DNA of 64,000 nt from Dermatophagoides farinae (lineage: Eukaryota; Arthropoda; Arachnida; Sarcoptiformes; Pyroglyphidae), in NCBI RefSeq assembly GCF_024713945.1, contig NC_134677.1:682001-746000 (forward strand). The letters run 5' to 3'. Made by a program: the position numbers and the translations under genes. The notes below the pieces were generated by a model. It saw only the letters and a program-made list of their open reading frames with translations, was not told the DNA's origin and did no database searches. Of this stretch, positions 36,701 to 50,500 are shown piece by piece. Position 1 is the first letter of the stretch; each line of letters begins with the position of its first letter.

Positions 36701-39700
36701 TATTTTTATATGGCAGTATAAAAATGTCAATGACATCATCATCAACATCATCATAGGAAACTTTTATGAAGCGGCAAAATTATCACTAAATCAATTGAAT
36801 GTCCAATATTGAACACATTCAATGTGCTTAATGTTATTATTATGGTATAGATTAGAATTAGAATTTTTCAGATTGTAAAACAATAACCATTCATTTCTAT
36901 ACATATGAAACATCTATACACACAGTAGAAAAGTAGTAGTGGTAATGGAGGTAGTGATGAGATGATGATGATGATGGTCAATAATTTATCATCATCTTGT
37001 TATAATGATAATAATAATAATTTTTCAATCAAACGAAAAAAAATGTACAATTTCAACAATTGATAAATGAATCAATCAATAAAAGTAATCGATTCACTTC
37101 AGTTCCATTATTTTATTGTTATTTCGGTAACTTGATCAACGGGTAGGGTACTGATTCAAAATGACCGATTCATATCGAGAGAGCAAAAAAAAAATCAATT
37201 TTTCTAATTGATTTCTCATTCGTGATGATGATGATGATGTTCAGAAACTGAATGAAAACAAAAATGGGCGCTGATTCCTATCTCTTTTTTCTTGACTTGA
37301 TCAATTTATTTTGTTTGAAAAATGAACCAAACATAGAAAAATTCGGGTTCATTCATTCATTCATTCATTTATTCACTTTGTTGGTGAACAACAACATCCG
37401 ATCATTGAAAGTTAAAAGTTTGTTTTAGTGATACATCAAGATTTATATATATAGTTAACGACGATGAGTGAGATAATGAAGATAGTAAAGAGCCAAGCGA
37501 AAATCTCTAAAAATCTCCTCATTCTTGGTAAGAGAGAAAGGAGAAAAAAAAATTCTTACTGTAAGTTATAAACAAAGAAGAAGAAGAATATTCTGAATGT
37601 CGGCTGCCAAGGCAGACACACACACACACACACAATGTTTCACTTAACTCTTTCACACACACACACACACAATACAAGCAAACAAAACAAAACAAAAAAA
37701 ATTTTTAATCGTAAAGTTTCCGAAAAACAAAAACAAAGCCACACAGCCAAAACAAAAAAAAAAAAAAACGATACAAACGGACACATAAACAATTCACTTG
37801 GTTTTTTTTTTGTTTTTCTTCACCATTTCAGTTATTTCCTACACCAACAAAAAAAAAGTTTCATTTCAAATTATCTTGTCTCCAAGTCTTTCTGTGATGT
37901 TTGCCTTCTCGTCTTTTTTTTTTGTTTGTTATACAAATGTCGCGTTTTCAATTGCAGAACAAACACAAATCGAAGAAAAGTGTGCGTGTGTTTTGTCTCT
38001 TGTATCAATCTTTTTCAATTTAAATCAATTTTTAAAAGAAGCCATTCATTTGACATTTGAATAAAATGAATGAATGAAAATGTGTCTGAAATAATGACAA
38101 ACAAAATTTTCACATCACAAAATGAATCTCATTAATCGGTAGATTGAGATTTTTTTTTGTTTCATTTTTCAAACAAAAAGTAATGATTCAATCAGATAAT
38201 CAGACAGCCTGGCAATTAAATAAATTGTTTATTGGTTGTAAAATTGACTATATTAGTGCATGTGTGGGGGGAGGTTCACAATTTGATTATTAATCAAAAT
38301 CAATATATATATATGAATGGTCCAAAATATTTCTTGTTTTCTGGGATTATGTTTTTGACAATCAATTTTTTTTCTGGTCGTTGTTGTTTTTTTTTATATT
38401 GTAACAATTGTGTCATTTATATGAAACAAACAAACAAAGAAAAACGAGAAATTATTTTTCGCTTGTCATCACACACACACACACATACACACATCAGAAT
38501 CGTGTAAGCAAGTATTCACAGAATCAGTAAAGAATTTAGTGAATAACACACAAATGTAGCTGTTGTTGTTGTTGTTGTTTGTTAAAATAAGCAAAATTAA
38601 AAATGATGATGATGATTGTCCAATGGACACCGCCACTATATCATAATCAATGTGACAGATCAGAAAAAAAATCACCAATAGCCAATTATCTAGATTAACA
38701 AATATTTCACTATTTCTTTTTTTCTCTCATAAAACGAACAGAAAAAAAAGAAACAAAAACAATTCTCTCTCTCTCTCTCTCGTTCGTCCACTTGAACGAC
38801 TCATCATGCTGACTGGCAAACCAAGTTATCATAATTACAATTGATGATGTTGAACAAAAAAAAAATGATGCGAACAAAAAAAAAACAGTGACAAAGTATT
38901 TTCCATATTTTCCCATGTACATGTTTGTTTGTTTGTTTGAATTGTGAGAGAGAGAGAAAAAAAAGTCAAAGCCAGAATAACAACCAGAAAAAAAACATCA
39001 AGAATCCACTTGAATCGTGATTGTATCCAAAGAAGGAATCGTTGGCTACTGGAAAAAAATACATGAATTTTCTCTGTCCATTTTGTCTAAACTAAACAAG
39101 ACACACACACACATACACGCTACATATTTAGTAGCGGCTGAAAAAAAACAATAAAAAAGTTAGTCAAAATTTCAAATCAAACATGGCGACAATATTTTTT
39201 TTCCAATACATAATTATCGATGACCAGAAAAAAATGATAAAAATAGAATCTAGATTCTAGAATCTGACCAAAAGACAATTTTCTCTCTCCATGTGTGTTT
39301 GTGTGTGTGTGTGAACAGAATAAAATGGACAAATATTTAGAATCACCAAAAGAGATATGGCCAATAACCAAAAATAAAAGGTTCCAAATTCATTATTTTT
39401 CATTCATTCATTCATTTATTTATTCGTGTTTCACTAGGAATTCAAGAAAAAATGAGAAAAAATGAAGAAAAAAATTCTTAGTCTTTTCTAACATACAAAT
39501 ATTCTTTCTCCCTCTCTCTTGTTTTTTTTCTGGTTAGAATTCTGTATGTGTATTTTTGTTTGTTTGTCCATTGTTTTTTTTTCTCTCTCTCCCTCTCTTT
39601 CTTTCTATCACACATACACGCACAAAGATGGAAATGGAAACTTTTTCTTCATCATTCATAGCACACACACACATTTAGATTCTCGCAGGCTTGAAAACCA

Positions 39701-42381
39701 CGACGATCACCAAGCCACCACCATCAAAACATACACACCGAAAAAAAAAATACCCGAGGATCCTTTTTAGACAGAACCCAAACTACCACCACCATCGATG
39801 GACAACCTAACCATTCATCCGTTCATCCATAAATCATAGATTTTTTTTTCTTGGCTTTTATTTTCATTTTTTTTTTTCGTTCACAAAAAGTGGAAAAAAA
39901 ACCCGAATCAATCTAAAGAATGATGATTGAGAATATTTTTTATTTTTATTATTCTTCATCATCATCATCATCATAATCAATCCGTTCAGCTAAAAAAGAG
40001 AGAGAGAGAGAGAATTCAACGTGAACCAGCTGTGTTTTACGTATCAATTAATTTTTTTTTGTTGGCAATATCAAAAAAAAAGCAAATAAAAAATTTCCGA
40101 ATCTAATAGATCTGATCTAGAATTTGTTTTTGAAACAACACAAATATTGATTTTGATCATCATCATGACCATTTCCATGCACAATAGTTTTATCGATAAC
40201 AATGAAATCGAATCGAATGGAAAAATGAATTTTTTTTTCGGCTGAAATTTTTTTTTTCATTTTCATTTTCTTCTTTTTTTTCCGTTTCAATGTTTCCATA
40301 GAATTGATCATGGTTTTCATTATAGTTTGAATAAATGATGCGGCAATAATATTCAACATGGTACACAGGGTCACACATATGGATACAAGAAACAAGAAAA
40401 AAAAACATGCACGCAAACACACACACATAGATGACATGACAGTGAAGAAGCAGCAGATAGATTAGTATACTGAAATGATGGATCCATGTCAATGTAGATC
40501 TATTTTTCATTTTTTTTTCTGATGATGATCCAAAAAGCAAACAATAATACTTCAAACAAACAAAAGAAATGATCAAACAACAACAACGACGACAACAGAT
40601 AGCCATAAATAATGACACAGCAGGAATCAAATTCAAGTCATCATAATCATCATCATCATCATCATGGCAATGATGTATTTTTTTTCCTAACCCATCACTA
40701 TCATCATCATCAATGTAATAAAAATCATCCAAGCAAAAATTGTTGAAATAATAAAAGCAGCATCAGCAGCAAACAAAAAAAAAATTATCACCATTTTTTT
40801 GTTGTGGAAAAATATTTCTTTCTTAATGGATACCACGAAAACATACACACACACACACACAAACACACAATGATCATAGATCAATTCTGTGAATTTTTTT
40901 CAATGGTAAATGAATGAAAAAAAGGCTTAAGCAGTGAGAGAATGGAAGAAAATGGCTGTTGTTATTTGTCAGTTTCATTGTCATCATTAGAATCGGAATT
41001 GGAATTTTTCTGTTTTTTTTTCTTGCAAATTCACTCAATCGTTTTTCTTTTTGTTTTTTTTTTCTTGAAATCAAACGGACGGAAACGGATTTCTTTTTTT
41101 TTTTTTTTTTGATGAAATGAAACAATTGTCGTTGCCGACATAGTGTTGAATTGAAAATGACCGTTTGGGAAAAAAACCCAATTCTCAATTCAGAATCACA
41201 CACACACACACACACATGACAAACGGAAAACTTTTTTTCTGTTATTCTATCGAATCTCAAAGAATCGTTTCACTTCCTTTTCAGATTTGTTTGTCCAAAT
41301 GTTTTTTTTCTATTAACATCATCGTTCTGGTCGAAATAGTCGAGTTTTTTTTCCGATATCCAATCAAAGAACAACAACGACGACAATGATGATGATGATG
41401 ATGACAGCTGGTTTCTCATTCATTCATTACACGAATTTTGGTTTCGTGTAATAATAATATTTGGGAATTGTTAAAACGAAAACAGGAACAGGAAAAAAAA
41501 CCGTTGTGTACCAGATTCACAGAATACACACACACACACACAATATTGAACCAACAGAAAAAAAAATCGATAACCCTAGCAACATTTATTTCATTAAATC
41601 ACATCATCATCATCATCATCATCAGCGTTGGTGAACGAGCATGCAAACAAATTGAAAATTGTGTCTGAACAGTAAGCAAATCAAAAAACAACAACAACGG
41701 CAAACATTGATCCATGATATTCATTGTGAAACATTTACCAAAAGATTTTCTCTCTAATTCTGTCGAGTCAGAAAATGAAATGAGATGCAAAAAATAAAAA
41801 TAAAAAAGAAATTCTGATACAAATCATGAATGAAACATGCGTATGTGACAGAAATCAAAAATGGTGAATAGAATAAACGAAACGAAAAGAAAAGAAAAGT
41901 GAGAAAAATTAATTCAGATTCTCATTGATATTCACAGAAGAAAAAAAAATTGCGGGGGCAAGCAAATTGAATCCATAAATTCTTTTTTTTTCTGTATTTG
42001 AATTCTAGTAAAATCCACAGAATAATAATGTTAACTTTGTCAATCGTTACATTGATCGTTGATTGAATTGAATAATCAAATATAAAAGACTGTTGATGAA
42101 TAAGAATCAAGAAATCTAGAATTTCATTAAAGCGAAAAATAATTTTTTTTTGTTTTGTTTCCAGAAAAAGAATCCAACTCAGCTAACCAGATTAGTAATC
42201 AGAATTATGCAAATTATTCAATTACAAATGTCGAAAACATGAAAAAAGATTTTCTCTCTCTCTCTCTCTCTCTCTTAACACAAGCAAAAAAAGACGCCAA
42301 GAAAAAAAAATCAGAAAGAATCTCTGACAACAACAACTAAAATCATTGGATTAATTTAATTTAATTCTCGTTTTTCATTTC
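33795..42381. other. 8.6 kb noncoding, simple-repeat-rich intergenic region
   Basis: No supported gene on either strand. It contains many CA/GT, CT/GA, GAT/ATC and CAA runs, A/T homopolymers, an 11-bp perfect inverted repeat at 34923-34953 and an imperfect hairpin near 35671-35716. All open frames here are short and built from repeats (for example alternating Cys-Val or His-Thr from CA/GT tracts). Confidence 0.6.
34923..34953. repeat. Perfect 11-bp inverted repeat (hairpin)
   Basis: TTATTGCTGTA at 34923-34933 is repeated in inverse complement as TACAGCAATAA at 34943-34953 around a 9-base loop. It is too short for a typical miRNA precursor. The role is unknown. Confidence 0.6.
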
Positions 42382-43866
42382 TCAAGATCGAGTAAATCTA
42401 ATATAATTTTGAAATAGATTCATAAAGATAAATACATTGAATATGAATTTAATCAAAAAACGGAAATTCGTGTTATGTGTAAACGTGAATAAATTGCCGC
42501 AACGAAAACCGATCCGATTATCATTCAATTGATCATGTAATTCAATCATTTTAAATTGAAACAAAGCATTGCGATGATGATGATTAAATTTTATCCAATT
42601 ATTGTAAAGATAAAATCGAACAATCTTAATCAATTGTCGTGAATATTGATTCAATAATGCCCATGATGTGTAAAATATTCCAGAAAGGACGATTGCAAAA
42701 CAGAATATTCCTAAAGAAACATAGAAAAGAAATGAATCCATTCGGCAATCGATTAATAGATAAAATAATAAATTCAACATAATTGTAGTAAATGAATAAA
42801 ATATATGGAAAATCTTTGATAATTGCAGCGAAACTTGTATAATTTCTTGATTAATCGATGTTAATTGTCGATGAAAGATGAATGAATCACGTATGAAGAC
42901 AATATGGCTATAATTACGAAATATTCGATAATAATCCATTCGTTTCATTATGAATTGTCTATAAAGACGGCGATATCGTAATTTCCACCATACAATCATA
43001 TGGATATGATATTGTGATACAATAGAACCGAATGAATAAATCTGAATAGACGAAATGTTTTGAAATGATTCCCATAAAAACCATTTGATCATGAAACCGA
43101 AGGTGATAGTATGAACAATTTTCATATAATAAAATGTAATGTTTAATATAGAATCCGTAACCAAAACTGATGGAAACAAAATTATTGACAATTGATACAA
43201 TGTTAATGATGCGTTGAGTATCATACAATGACCACGAAATGATTGAAAATAACAATAATCATTACGACATTGTTTCCGTCTTCGTCGTTGTTGTTTAGGT
43301 TGATGATAAAATTTTTCATATTCCAAATGAAAACGAATGATCGGTTTAAACATTATTGCCGTTTTTTGTTTATTTGTAAAGATTTTCATATAGTCCATGA
43401 CTAGCAGGTAAGACAAAAGAAATGGAAGTGTAAAACGAAAATCAAATCAGAGAGTTTTTTGAAAAAAGAAAAGAAAAAGAGACTGAATGTGCTTACACAT
43501 TATTAGAAAACTAACGATAAGAACAAGTATCGCTAATGAATATATACGATAATTTGGTTCGGAACCAATTAATGGTATTATTGTTGTAACGATAAAATCA
43601 AATGGTAATAAAATCGTCGCTGTTAAACGAAACGAGAAAATAGTATGGAGGAAAAATATGCAGAAAATTATTCGTTTTAAACGTTTTCGATCATAATGAC
43701 AACGGTAAATATTTTCAATGGAATTGTAACCGATCAGATTCACCAGATACATTGATCTAATTAGACGGCCAGATGGATTAACTAATAGCCAATGATTTAA
43801 AATGTTTGAAACCATTTTACGTAATATGCGATAATAGTTTCTAGCCATTTTTGAATTTTCACGCAT
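42382..43866 (-). CDS. Gustatory-receptor-like membrane protein, copy 1, 2 exons
   Basis: Exons 43866-43497 and 43400-42382 join in phase (Phe codon across the junction) to 462 residues with about seven hydrophobic segments and no signal peptide. The C-terminus reads IGFRCGNLFTFTHNTNFRF followed by a last membrane segment with FNVFIFMNLFQN. Its placement and pattern recall the C-terminal TYhhhhhQF signature of arthropod gustatory receptors, but it is divergent. I infer a chemoreceptor-like, probably cation-conducting protein. The neighbouring copy 2 is a close paralogue sharing exon structure and phase. A downstream start at Met7 (MARNYYRI) is possible. The His/Asn-rich insertion (NHHHRN) is one residue shorter than in copy 2. 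Confidence 0.7.
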
Positions 43867-44602
43867 CTAAACACGGTAAACACTTGAAAACAAATGAAAC
43901 ACCGAGGAAAAGAATTTGGAACAAAAGTTTCAAAATTCTTTATTCTGAGGAACAGCAAAAAAAAGATTGATTCGGTAAAAATCATTTGATGAACATTTTT
44001 CAGTAAAATTCTTTCATTATGTAAAGTTTTTTTGTGCTAACAATAAAATTATCGTTAGTAATTGAAGGAAAACCAAGTTCAGAAATATTTCGAATATGTG
44101 AATTGACAAACAAATTCATAGATCATATCTTGTTAAACTTTAATGTCTTTTTCTCTTAATGTAAAAAAGGGTTTCATATTCTTTGTTCTGAGGAATAGCA
44201 ATAAAAATTGTCATTATCGAATCGGTGACCGATGATGATCAGCTAGAATAATTTAATGAACATTTTTCTGTGGAAATTTTTTTTCATAATGAAAGTTTTT
44301 TTTGCTAACAATAAAATTATCGTTATTCATAAAGGCAAAATTAACTTTGGAAATATTTCGAAATTTTTTTTCAGAAATATTGTGTTTTCAAAAAAAAACA
44401 TTTTGCCAAAAACAAGAAAAAAAACAGTTAACAATATGTAAATTGACAAATAAATTAATCGATCATATTCCTGGTAACTTTCAATGTTTCTCTCTCGCCT
44501 CAAACAAGTAAAAAAAGACACCAAGAAAAAAATCTCTAACAAAGACAACAACAACAACTAAAATTATTGGATTAATTTAGTTTACTTCTTGTTTTTCAGT
44601 TC

Positions 44603-46087
44603 TCATGAACGAATAAATCTAATATAATTCTGAAATAGATTCATGAAAATAAATACATTGAATATGAATTTAATCATAAAACGGAAATTCGTGTAATGTG
44701 TAAACGTGAATAAATTGCCACAACGAAAACCGATCAGATTATCATTCAATTGATCATGTAATTCAATCATTTTAAATTGAAACAAAGCATTGCGATGATG
44801 ATGATGATGATTGAATTTTATCCAATTATTGTAAAGATAAAATCGAACAATCTTAATCAATTGTCGTGAATATTGATTCAATAATGCCCATGATGTGAAA
44901 AATGTTCCAGAAATGACGAATGAAAAACAGAATATTACAAAAGAAACATAGAAAAGAAATGAATCCATTTGGCAATCGACTAATAGATAAAATACTAAAT
45001 TCAACGTAATTGTAAATAATGAATAAAATGTATAGATAATCGTTGATGTTTGCAGCGAAACTTGCATAATTTGTTGATTAATTAATGTCAATTGTCGATG
45101 GAAGATGAATGAATCCTTTCTAAAGACCATACGATTACGAAATATTCGATAATAATCCATTCGTTTCATTATGAAGTGTCTATAAAGCCGGCGATATTGT
45201 AATTTCCACCATACAATCATCTGGATATAAAATTGTGATGCAATAGTACCGAATGAATAAATCTGAATAGACGAAATGTTTTGAAATGATTCCCATAAAA
45301 ACCATTTGATCATGAAACCGGCGATATGGCCGGTGGCATGACCGATTATCATTGAATAAAATGTAAAATTAAATATAGAATTTGAAATCAAAATTGATGG
45401 AAACAAAATTATTGATGATTGTAACAATGCTAATGATACATTGACTATCATACAATGACAACGAAATGATTGAAAATAACGATAATCATTACGAAATTGT
45501 TGTCGTCGTAGTCGTCGTTGTTGTTTTGGTTGATGATAAAATTTTTCATATTCCAAATGGAAACTAATGATTGGTTCAAATATTATCGTCGTTTTTTGTT
45601 GATTTGTAAAGATTTTCATATAATTAATGACTAGTAGGTAAAACAAAGGAAATGGAAGTGGAAAACGGAAATCAAATCAAAGAGTTTTACAAAAAAGAGA
45701 CCAAATGTGCTTACACATGATTAGAAAACTAACGACAAGAACGAGTATAGCAAATGAATATATACGATAATTTGGTTGCGAACCAAATAATGGCAATATA
45801 GTTGTGGCTATAAAATCGAATGGTAATACAATCGTCGCTGTTAAACGAATCAAGAAAATTGTTTGTATGAAAAATATGCAGAAAATTATTCGTTTTAAAC
45901 GTTTTCGATCATAATGACAACGGTGAATATTTTCAATCGAATTATAGCCAATCAGATTCACCAGATACATTGATCTAATTAGACGGCCAGATGGATCAAC
46001 TAATAGCCAATGATTTAAAATGTATGAAACCATTTTACGTCGTAATAGGCGATAATAGTTTCTAGCCATTTTTGAATTTTCACACAT
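44603..46087 (-). CDS. Gustatory-receptor-like membrane protein, copy 2, 2 exons
   Basis: Exons 46087-45715 and 45630-44603 join in phase to 466 residues and are highly similar to copy 1 throughout (for example DPSGRLIRSMYLVNLIGYNS, WALLNQYSRQLIKIVRFYLY and MIELHDQLNDN are shared nearly unchanged). Start-to-stop length is the same as copy 1 (1,485 bp) because small indels in exons and intron cancel. Differences cluster in predicted loops and in the intron, and both frames are open, so both copies look functional. Family assignment rests on topology and the C-terminal pattern (GFRCGNLFTFTHYTNFRF) and is tentative. Confidence 0.7.
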
Positions 46088-46528
46088 CTAAACACGGTAA
46101 ACACTTGAAAACGAATGAAACACCGAGAAAAAGAATATGGAACAAAAGTTTCAAAATTCTTTATCTTGAGGAACAACAAAAAAATCATCATTATCGAATG
46201 AATGGTCAATGATAATCAGCTAGAATAATTTGATGAACATTTTTCTGTGGAATTTTTTTTCCATTATGGAAAATTTTTTTTGTGGGCTAACAATAAAATT
46301 ATGGTTATTCATAAAAAGAAAATTAATTTTAGAAATATTTCGAAAATTTTTTTTTCCGGAAAAATTGTATTTTCAAAAAACAAATGTCAATATGTAAATT
46401 GACAATTGAATTAATACATCATCATATCATATTCCTGGTAACTTTCAATGTCTTTCTTTCTCTCTCTCTCAACCCAATTTCGATCAATGTAAAAAAGGGT
46501 TATTTTTATTTTCTCAATTATTTCATTA

Positions 46529-46559
<31 letters not shown>

Positions 46560-47517
46560 ATTGTATTTCATGCACACGGATGAAAAAGTCAAATGTTTAT
46601 TGCCCAAAAGAAAAGTAGTAGCAGTATGAAAAGAAAAACTGTTGTGGCTGTTGTCTACAGATGACAATTTTCTTTCATTGTGGTGGAAACGAATAAAAGA
46701 AATGAGAGGAAAATTGTTGTCATTTTGTTTAATTAAGTTTCTAGAATATTCATATAAGAAGATTCTCAGTTATTCTTGACTGGATGATGATGATGATTTT
46801 CATTTAATAATATTATGGATTGTAATAAAAGTTTTTTTTCTCATTTTCTTTCATTTTCATTATTATTTATTATTTATTATTATTATTAAATTCGTAAACA
46901 ATCATAAAAACCAAAGGAAATTGAAGAAATAAATGAAAACATTAAAAGAAATGAAAAAAAAGACTGCGATGTCAACTAACTAAATAATGTCATAAACCAC
47001 GTTATTGAACAAAAAAACAAAAAAAAAACACACATCAAATGATGAAAATGAACGACAATGAATGAATTTTATTTACCGTTGGTTTTGAAATGAAAATTTA
47101 GAATTTTCATCATCATCATCATCATCATCATCGATATATTGTACAAGCCATAAAAATATGGTTGTTTTGTTTGTTTGTTTGGAAATCAACCTGAAATTGG
47201 ATCAGGTTTTCAATGACATTCCATTCTCTCTTTCTTTGTCTTTGGCTTTTTTCGCCCATCATCGTCATCATAACTAGATAATAATGATAATGATAATAAA
47301 CCAAAATGAAATTTTCGTCTTTTTTTTCGTGTCGTCCATATAATTATTGCTAAATGGAATAAATTCTTTCTCTCTCTCTCTCTCTCGTTCTTTAAATACA
47401 TTTTTATGAGTGATGTCTAATTTTTTTTTCCATTCATTCACTCTCTTTATATTTGTTGCTGCTAATATTCTACGGGTTATTATTTTTTTTTGTTTGTTGC
47501 CGCTAGTTGTTGTTTTT

Positions 47518-47519
<2 letters not shown>

Positions 47520-47580
<61 letters not shown>
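47520..47580. repeat. GT dinucleotide microsatellite, about 61 bp
   Basis: An uninterrupted alternating GT run, one of the longest microsatellites in the window. The alternating purine-pyrimidine tract is a potential Z-DNA former and is likely polymorphic. Confidence 0.95.
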
Positions 47581-47582
<2 letters not shown>

Positions 47583-50500
47583 CTAAATTAAAATCTGGAA
47601 AAAAACTGTATGTGAATCGGTGGAATAAAAAAAAATTCCATAAGGAATATTTACCACTAATAAACAAATAATGATTACACGATTCTCAACCAACTAACCG
47701 ATTCAGACAGACACTGTTCTCTTGGGACATGAAGAATTCACACACATACACACACACACACACTCAAATAAAACGATTCTTGCACTAGCTCAGAGAAAAA
47801 AGTGATATAAATGTTTCAGTTAATTATAATCAGAATTATATTTCATTTCATTTAAAGTGAACCAGAAAAAAAAATTCAAAAATGAAACTTACTGGAAAAG
47901 AAAAAAGTTGATTATTGAAATGATGATGATGATGACGAAGATGATTCTACTTCGTTTTATTTCAGTCGGTAATGATGATTTTTTTTTTGGTCGGTTAATT
48001 AAAAAAAAAATTGAAATTTCGAATGAATCAGAATAACAACGGAATTGAAAACAGAAAAACCAACCATAAACAAATTGAAAAACACAAACACATGCACACA
48101 CACACACACACACACACAGTCCACTCAAAACAGAAACACAGGCACAAAAAGTGTTAAAAAAAAAAATTTTTTCTTATGATCATTATGAATTCATCATCAT
48201 TAGCCAGACAACAAAAAAAAGAAGATTTCGAATGTTTGGAATCCTTTTGTTGTTGTTGTTATTGTTGTTGTTGTTGATGTTGTGGTTGTCATCAAGATTG
48301 TTACAATTTTTTTTTCTTGAAAATTTTGTGAAAACTTTTCTTGATTTTCTTATTTTATTCATTCTTCCATGAATACTGCTGGTGATGATGATGATGAATT
48401 CATTTTTTAAATCAACAACAGCCACCGCAGTAGTAATAGTAGTAGTAGTAATAGCAAAAAATCTAAATTTAACAAATCATAACAACAACAAAGTTGAAAT
48501 GATGATTTTTCTTTTCAAATAAAAAAGAGACGATGATGATGATGATGATATTTTGATCGTCGTTGTGTTCAACACATCATTCACATTGTTTTGGTTGTTT
48601 TTTTTTTGAAAAAAAAATTTTATTATTTTGGCACCGTATTCAAAACATTAACATTTTTTTTTGGCAGTCACAATAACAAAAAGCACAAATGATGATGATG
48701 ATGATCGTCGTCGTTGTTGTTGTCGTTGTTGTTGAAATAAAGATTCAAGCAAAAATTTTTACAGAATTTGAATATTTTGGGCGTCACACGCTGTTGCAGT
48801 TGCTGCTGATGCTGCTACAACGGCGAAAAAATTTTCAAATTTCTTTGTAATTATAATGATGAAAAACCCTGGAAAGAAGAGAAACGAACAACAACAAAAA
48901 AATTCTTGAATTAGTCAGCATAGTTGTGCAATGTGTGTGAATGTTTATTTTATGATGAAGAATATTCCTCGATTGTTTGTGTGTGTGTGTGTGTTTTGTA
49001 TGTATTATATTAAAAATTAAAATTCTAGGTTATCGCGTTCAGTGTTTGTTTGTTTTTGTTCTACATTTAATTTGGCGCGCGCGTTTCATTTTTTTCGGAT
49101 TCTCTATCATCATCATCAGGTTGAATAAACCAGAAAAGTCAAATTTTTAGAAAACAAAAAAGACCGGAACAGAATACAGAAAGAAAAAACTTACCGAAAA
49201 ATTCATTGATTTTGTCGTCTTCGTCGTCATAGTACCTGTTACAAATGAATTTCTAAATACAAAAAAAAACACAGCGAAAAATGTAAACAAAATTCAATGT
49301 TAAGTAAAATTTTGTTGTTCTGTGTGTGAATTTTTTTTTTCTAATGATGAACAGAATTTAAATTGAATTTCATTTTAAATTAATTTGAAAATAGAATCGT
49401 TGATTCGTTGTTGTTGTTGCTGTTGTTGTTTTTTCATCTTTAAATCCACACATAATCAATTCTGGAGAATCAAACACACGAACTTGTCAGTATGACGCTA
49501 GGCGTCATTCTGAAATTCTAAAACTAGAAAAAAACCATCGTACAATTTATATGCCGGAATAATGTGAAATATTTTTTGCCAGTTTCTTTCAGTGTGTCTG
49601 CGTGTGTTTGTGTGTATATATATTCACCGAAATTCATGAGAAAACGAGAAAAAAAAATCAAACACCGTACGCAGACATGCGTGCAATGTTGTAAAAAAAA
49701 ACAAAACCAGAATGAATCGCGATCGATTGATTCTTATTCATTTCATTTTTTTTTTTTTTTGAATGAGAATTCAAAACAAACGCAAACGCAAACATAAAGA
49801 ATCATAGACAGACGAAATAAACAAAAACCAACAACAGACACACACACACACACGGCATCATGGCACTTATTAGAACGAAAAAAAAACTACAACACAGGAA
49901 TCAGAATAAAAAATAAAAATAAAGAATCAAAATCTACAAAAGAGGAAAAGTATCAAATTAATAAAATTCTTTGGTAATAAATAAACAAGCCGACACAAAA
50001 TATCTGATATCCGTCTCAAAAAAAAAAAAAATTCTGTTGTTTCACTGCTGCTGCTACGAAATTCTATACTAACTAGAGGAAATGGATTCGGAATTAATTT
50101 TTTTTTCAAATTCTACATTGCCATCATTATCATCAACATCATCATCATTATTATTATGGAATATCAATGTATAATTAACATTAATTATCAAGAATAATTA
50201 ATTAATTAATGTGTGTGTGTGTATATATATGTAGAAATGTTGGGTGTGTGAATGTTGAATTTCATCGAGTCATCATAATAATAATTACCATTATCAATTT
50301 TTTTTCTACATAATGTTTGTCAATATAAATCTTTTTGAACGGATAAAAAAAATACAGTTGATGATTATTATCAACAACGACGACGACGACGACAATGATG
50401 ATGATGATGATGAGTGATTATTATCATCGATTGGCCAAAATAAGTATCGATCGATGAATTTTCAAATAATTTTTTGTGTATTTAGATCATTCACTTCACT

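Larger units (their letters stand above)
42280..46520. repeat. Tandem duplication of about 2.2 kb with a third copy of the 5' flank
   Basis: Similarity extends beyond the two genes. The 3' flank at about 42275-42381 matches 44500-44602 (aligned blocks such as CAAGAAAAAAATCTCTAAC). The 5' flank appears three times: about 43935-44175, 44176-44530 and 46157-46510. Shared blocks include TGATGAACATTTTTC, GCTAACAATAAAATTAT and TTCAATGTCTTTCT-like ends. Two of the three flank copies lie head to tail without a gene between them. Confidence 0.75.

Noticed and set aside
40190-40732. 180-codon minus-strand frame with a hydrophobic middle
   Set aside because: Composed of GAT, GT and T tracts (Asp runs, Cys-Val alternation), with no start context, splice partners or family signature.
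47520-47580. Possible CRISPR-like or satellite array
   Set aside because: It is a plain GT microsatellite with no spacer structure, and the genome is eukaryotic.
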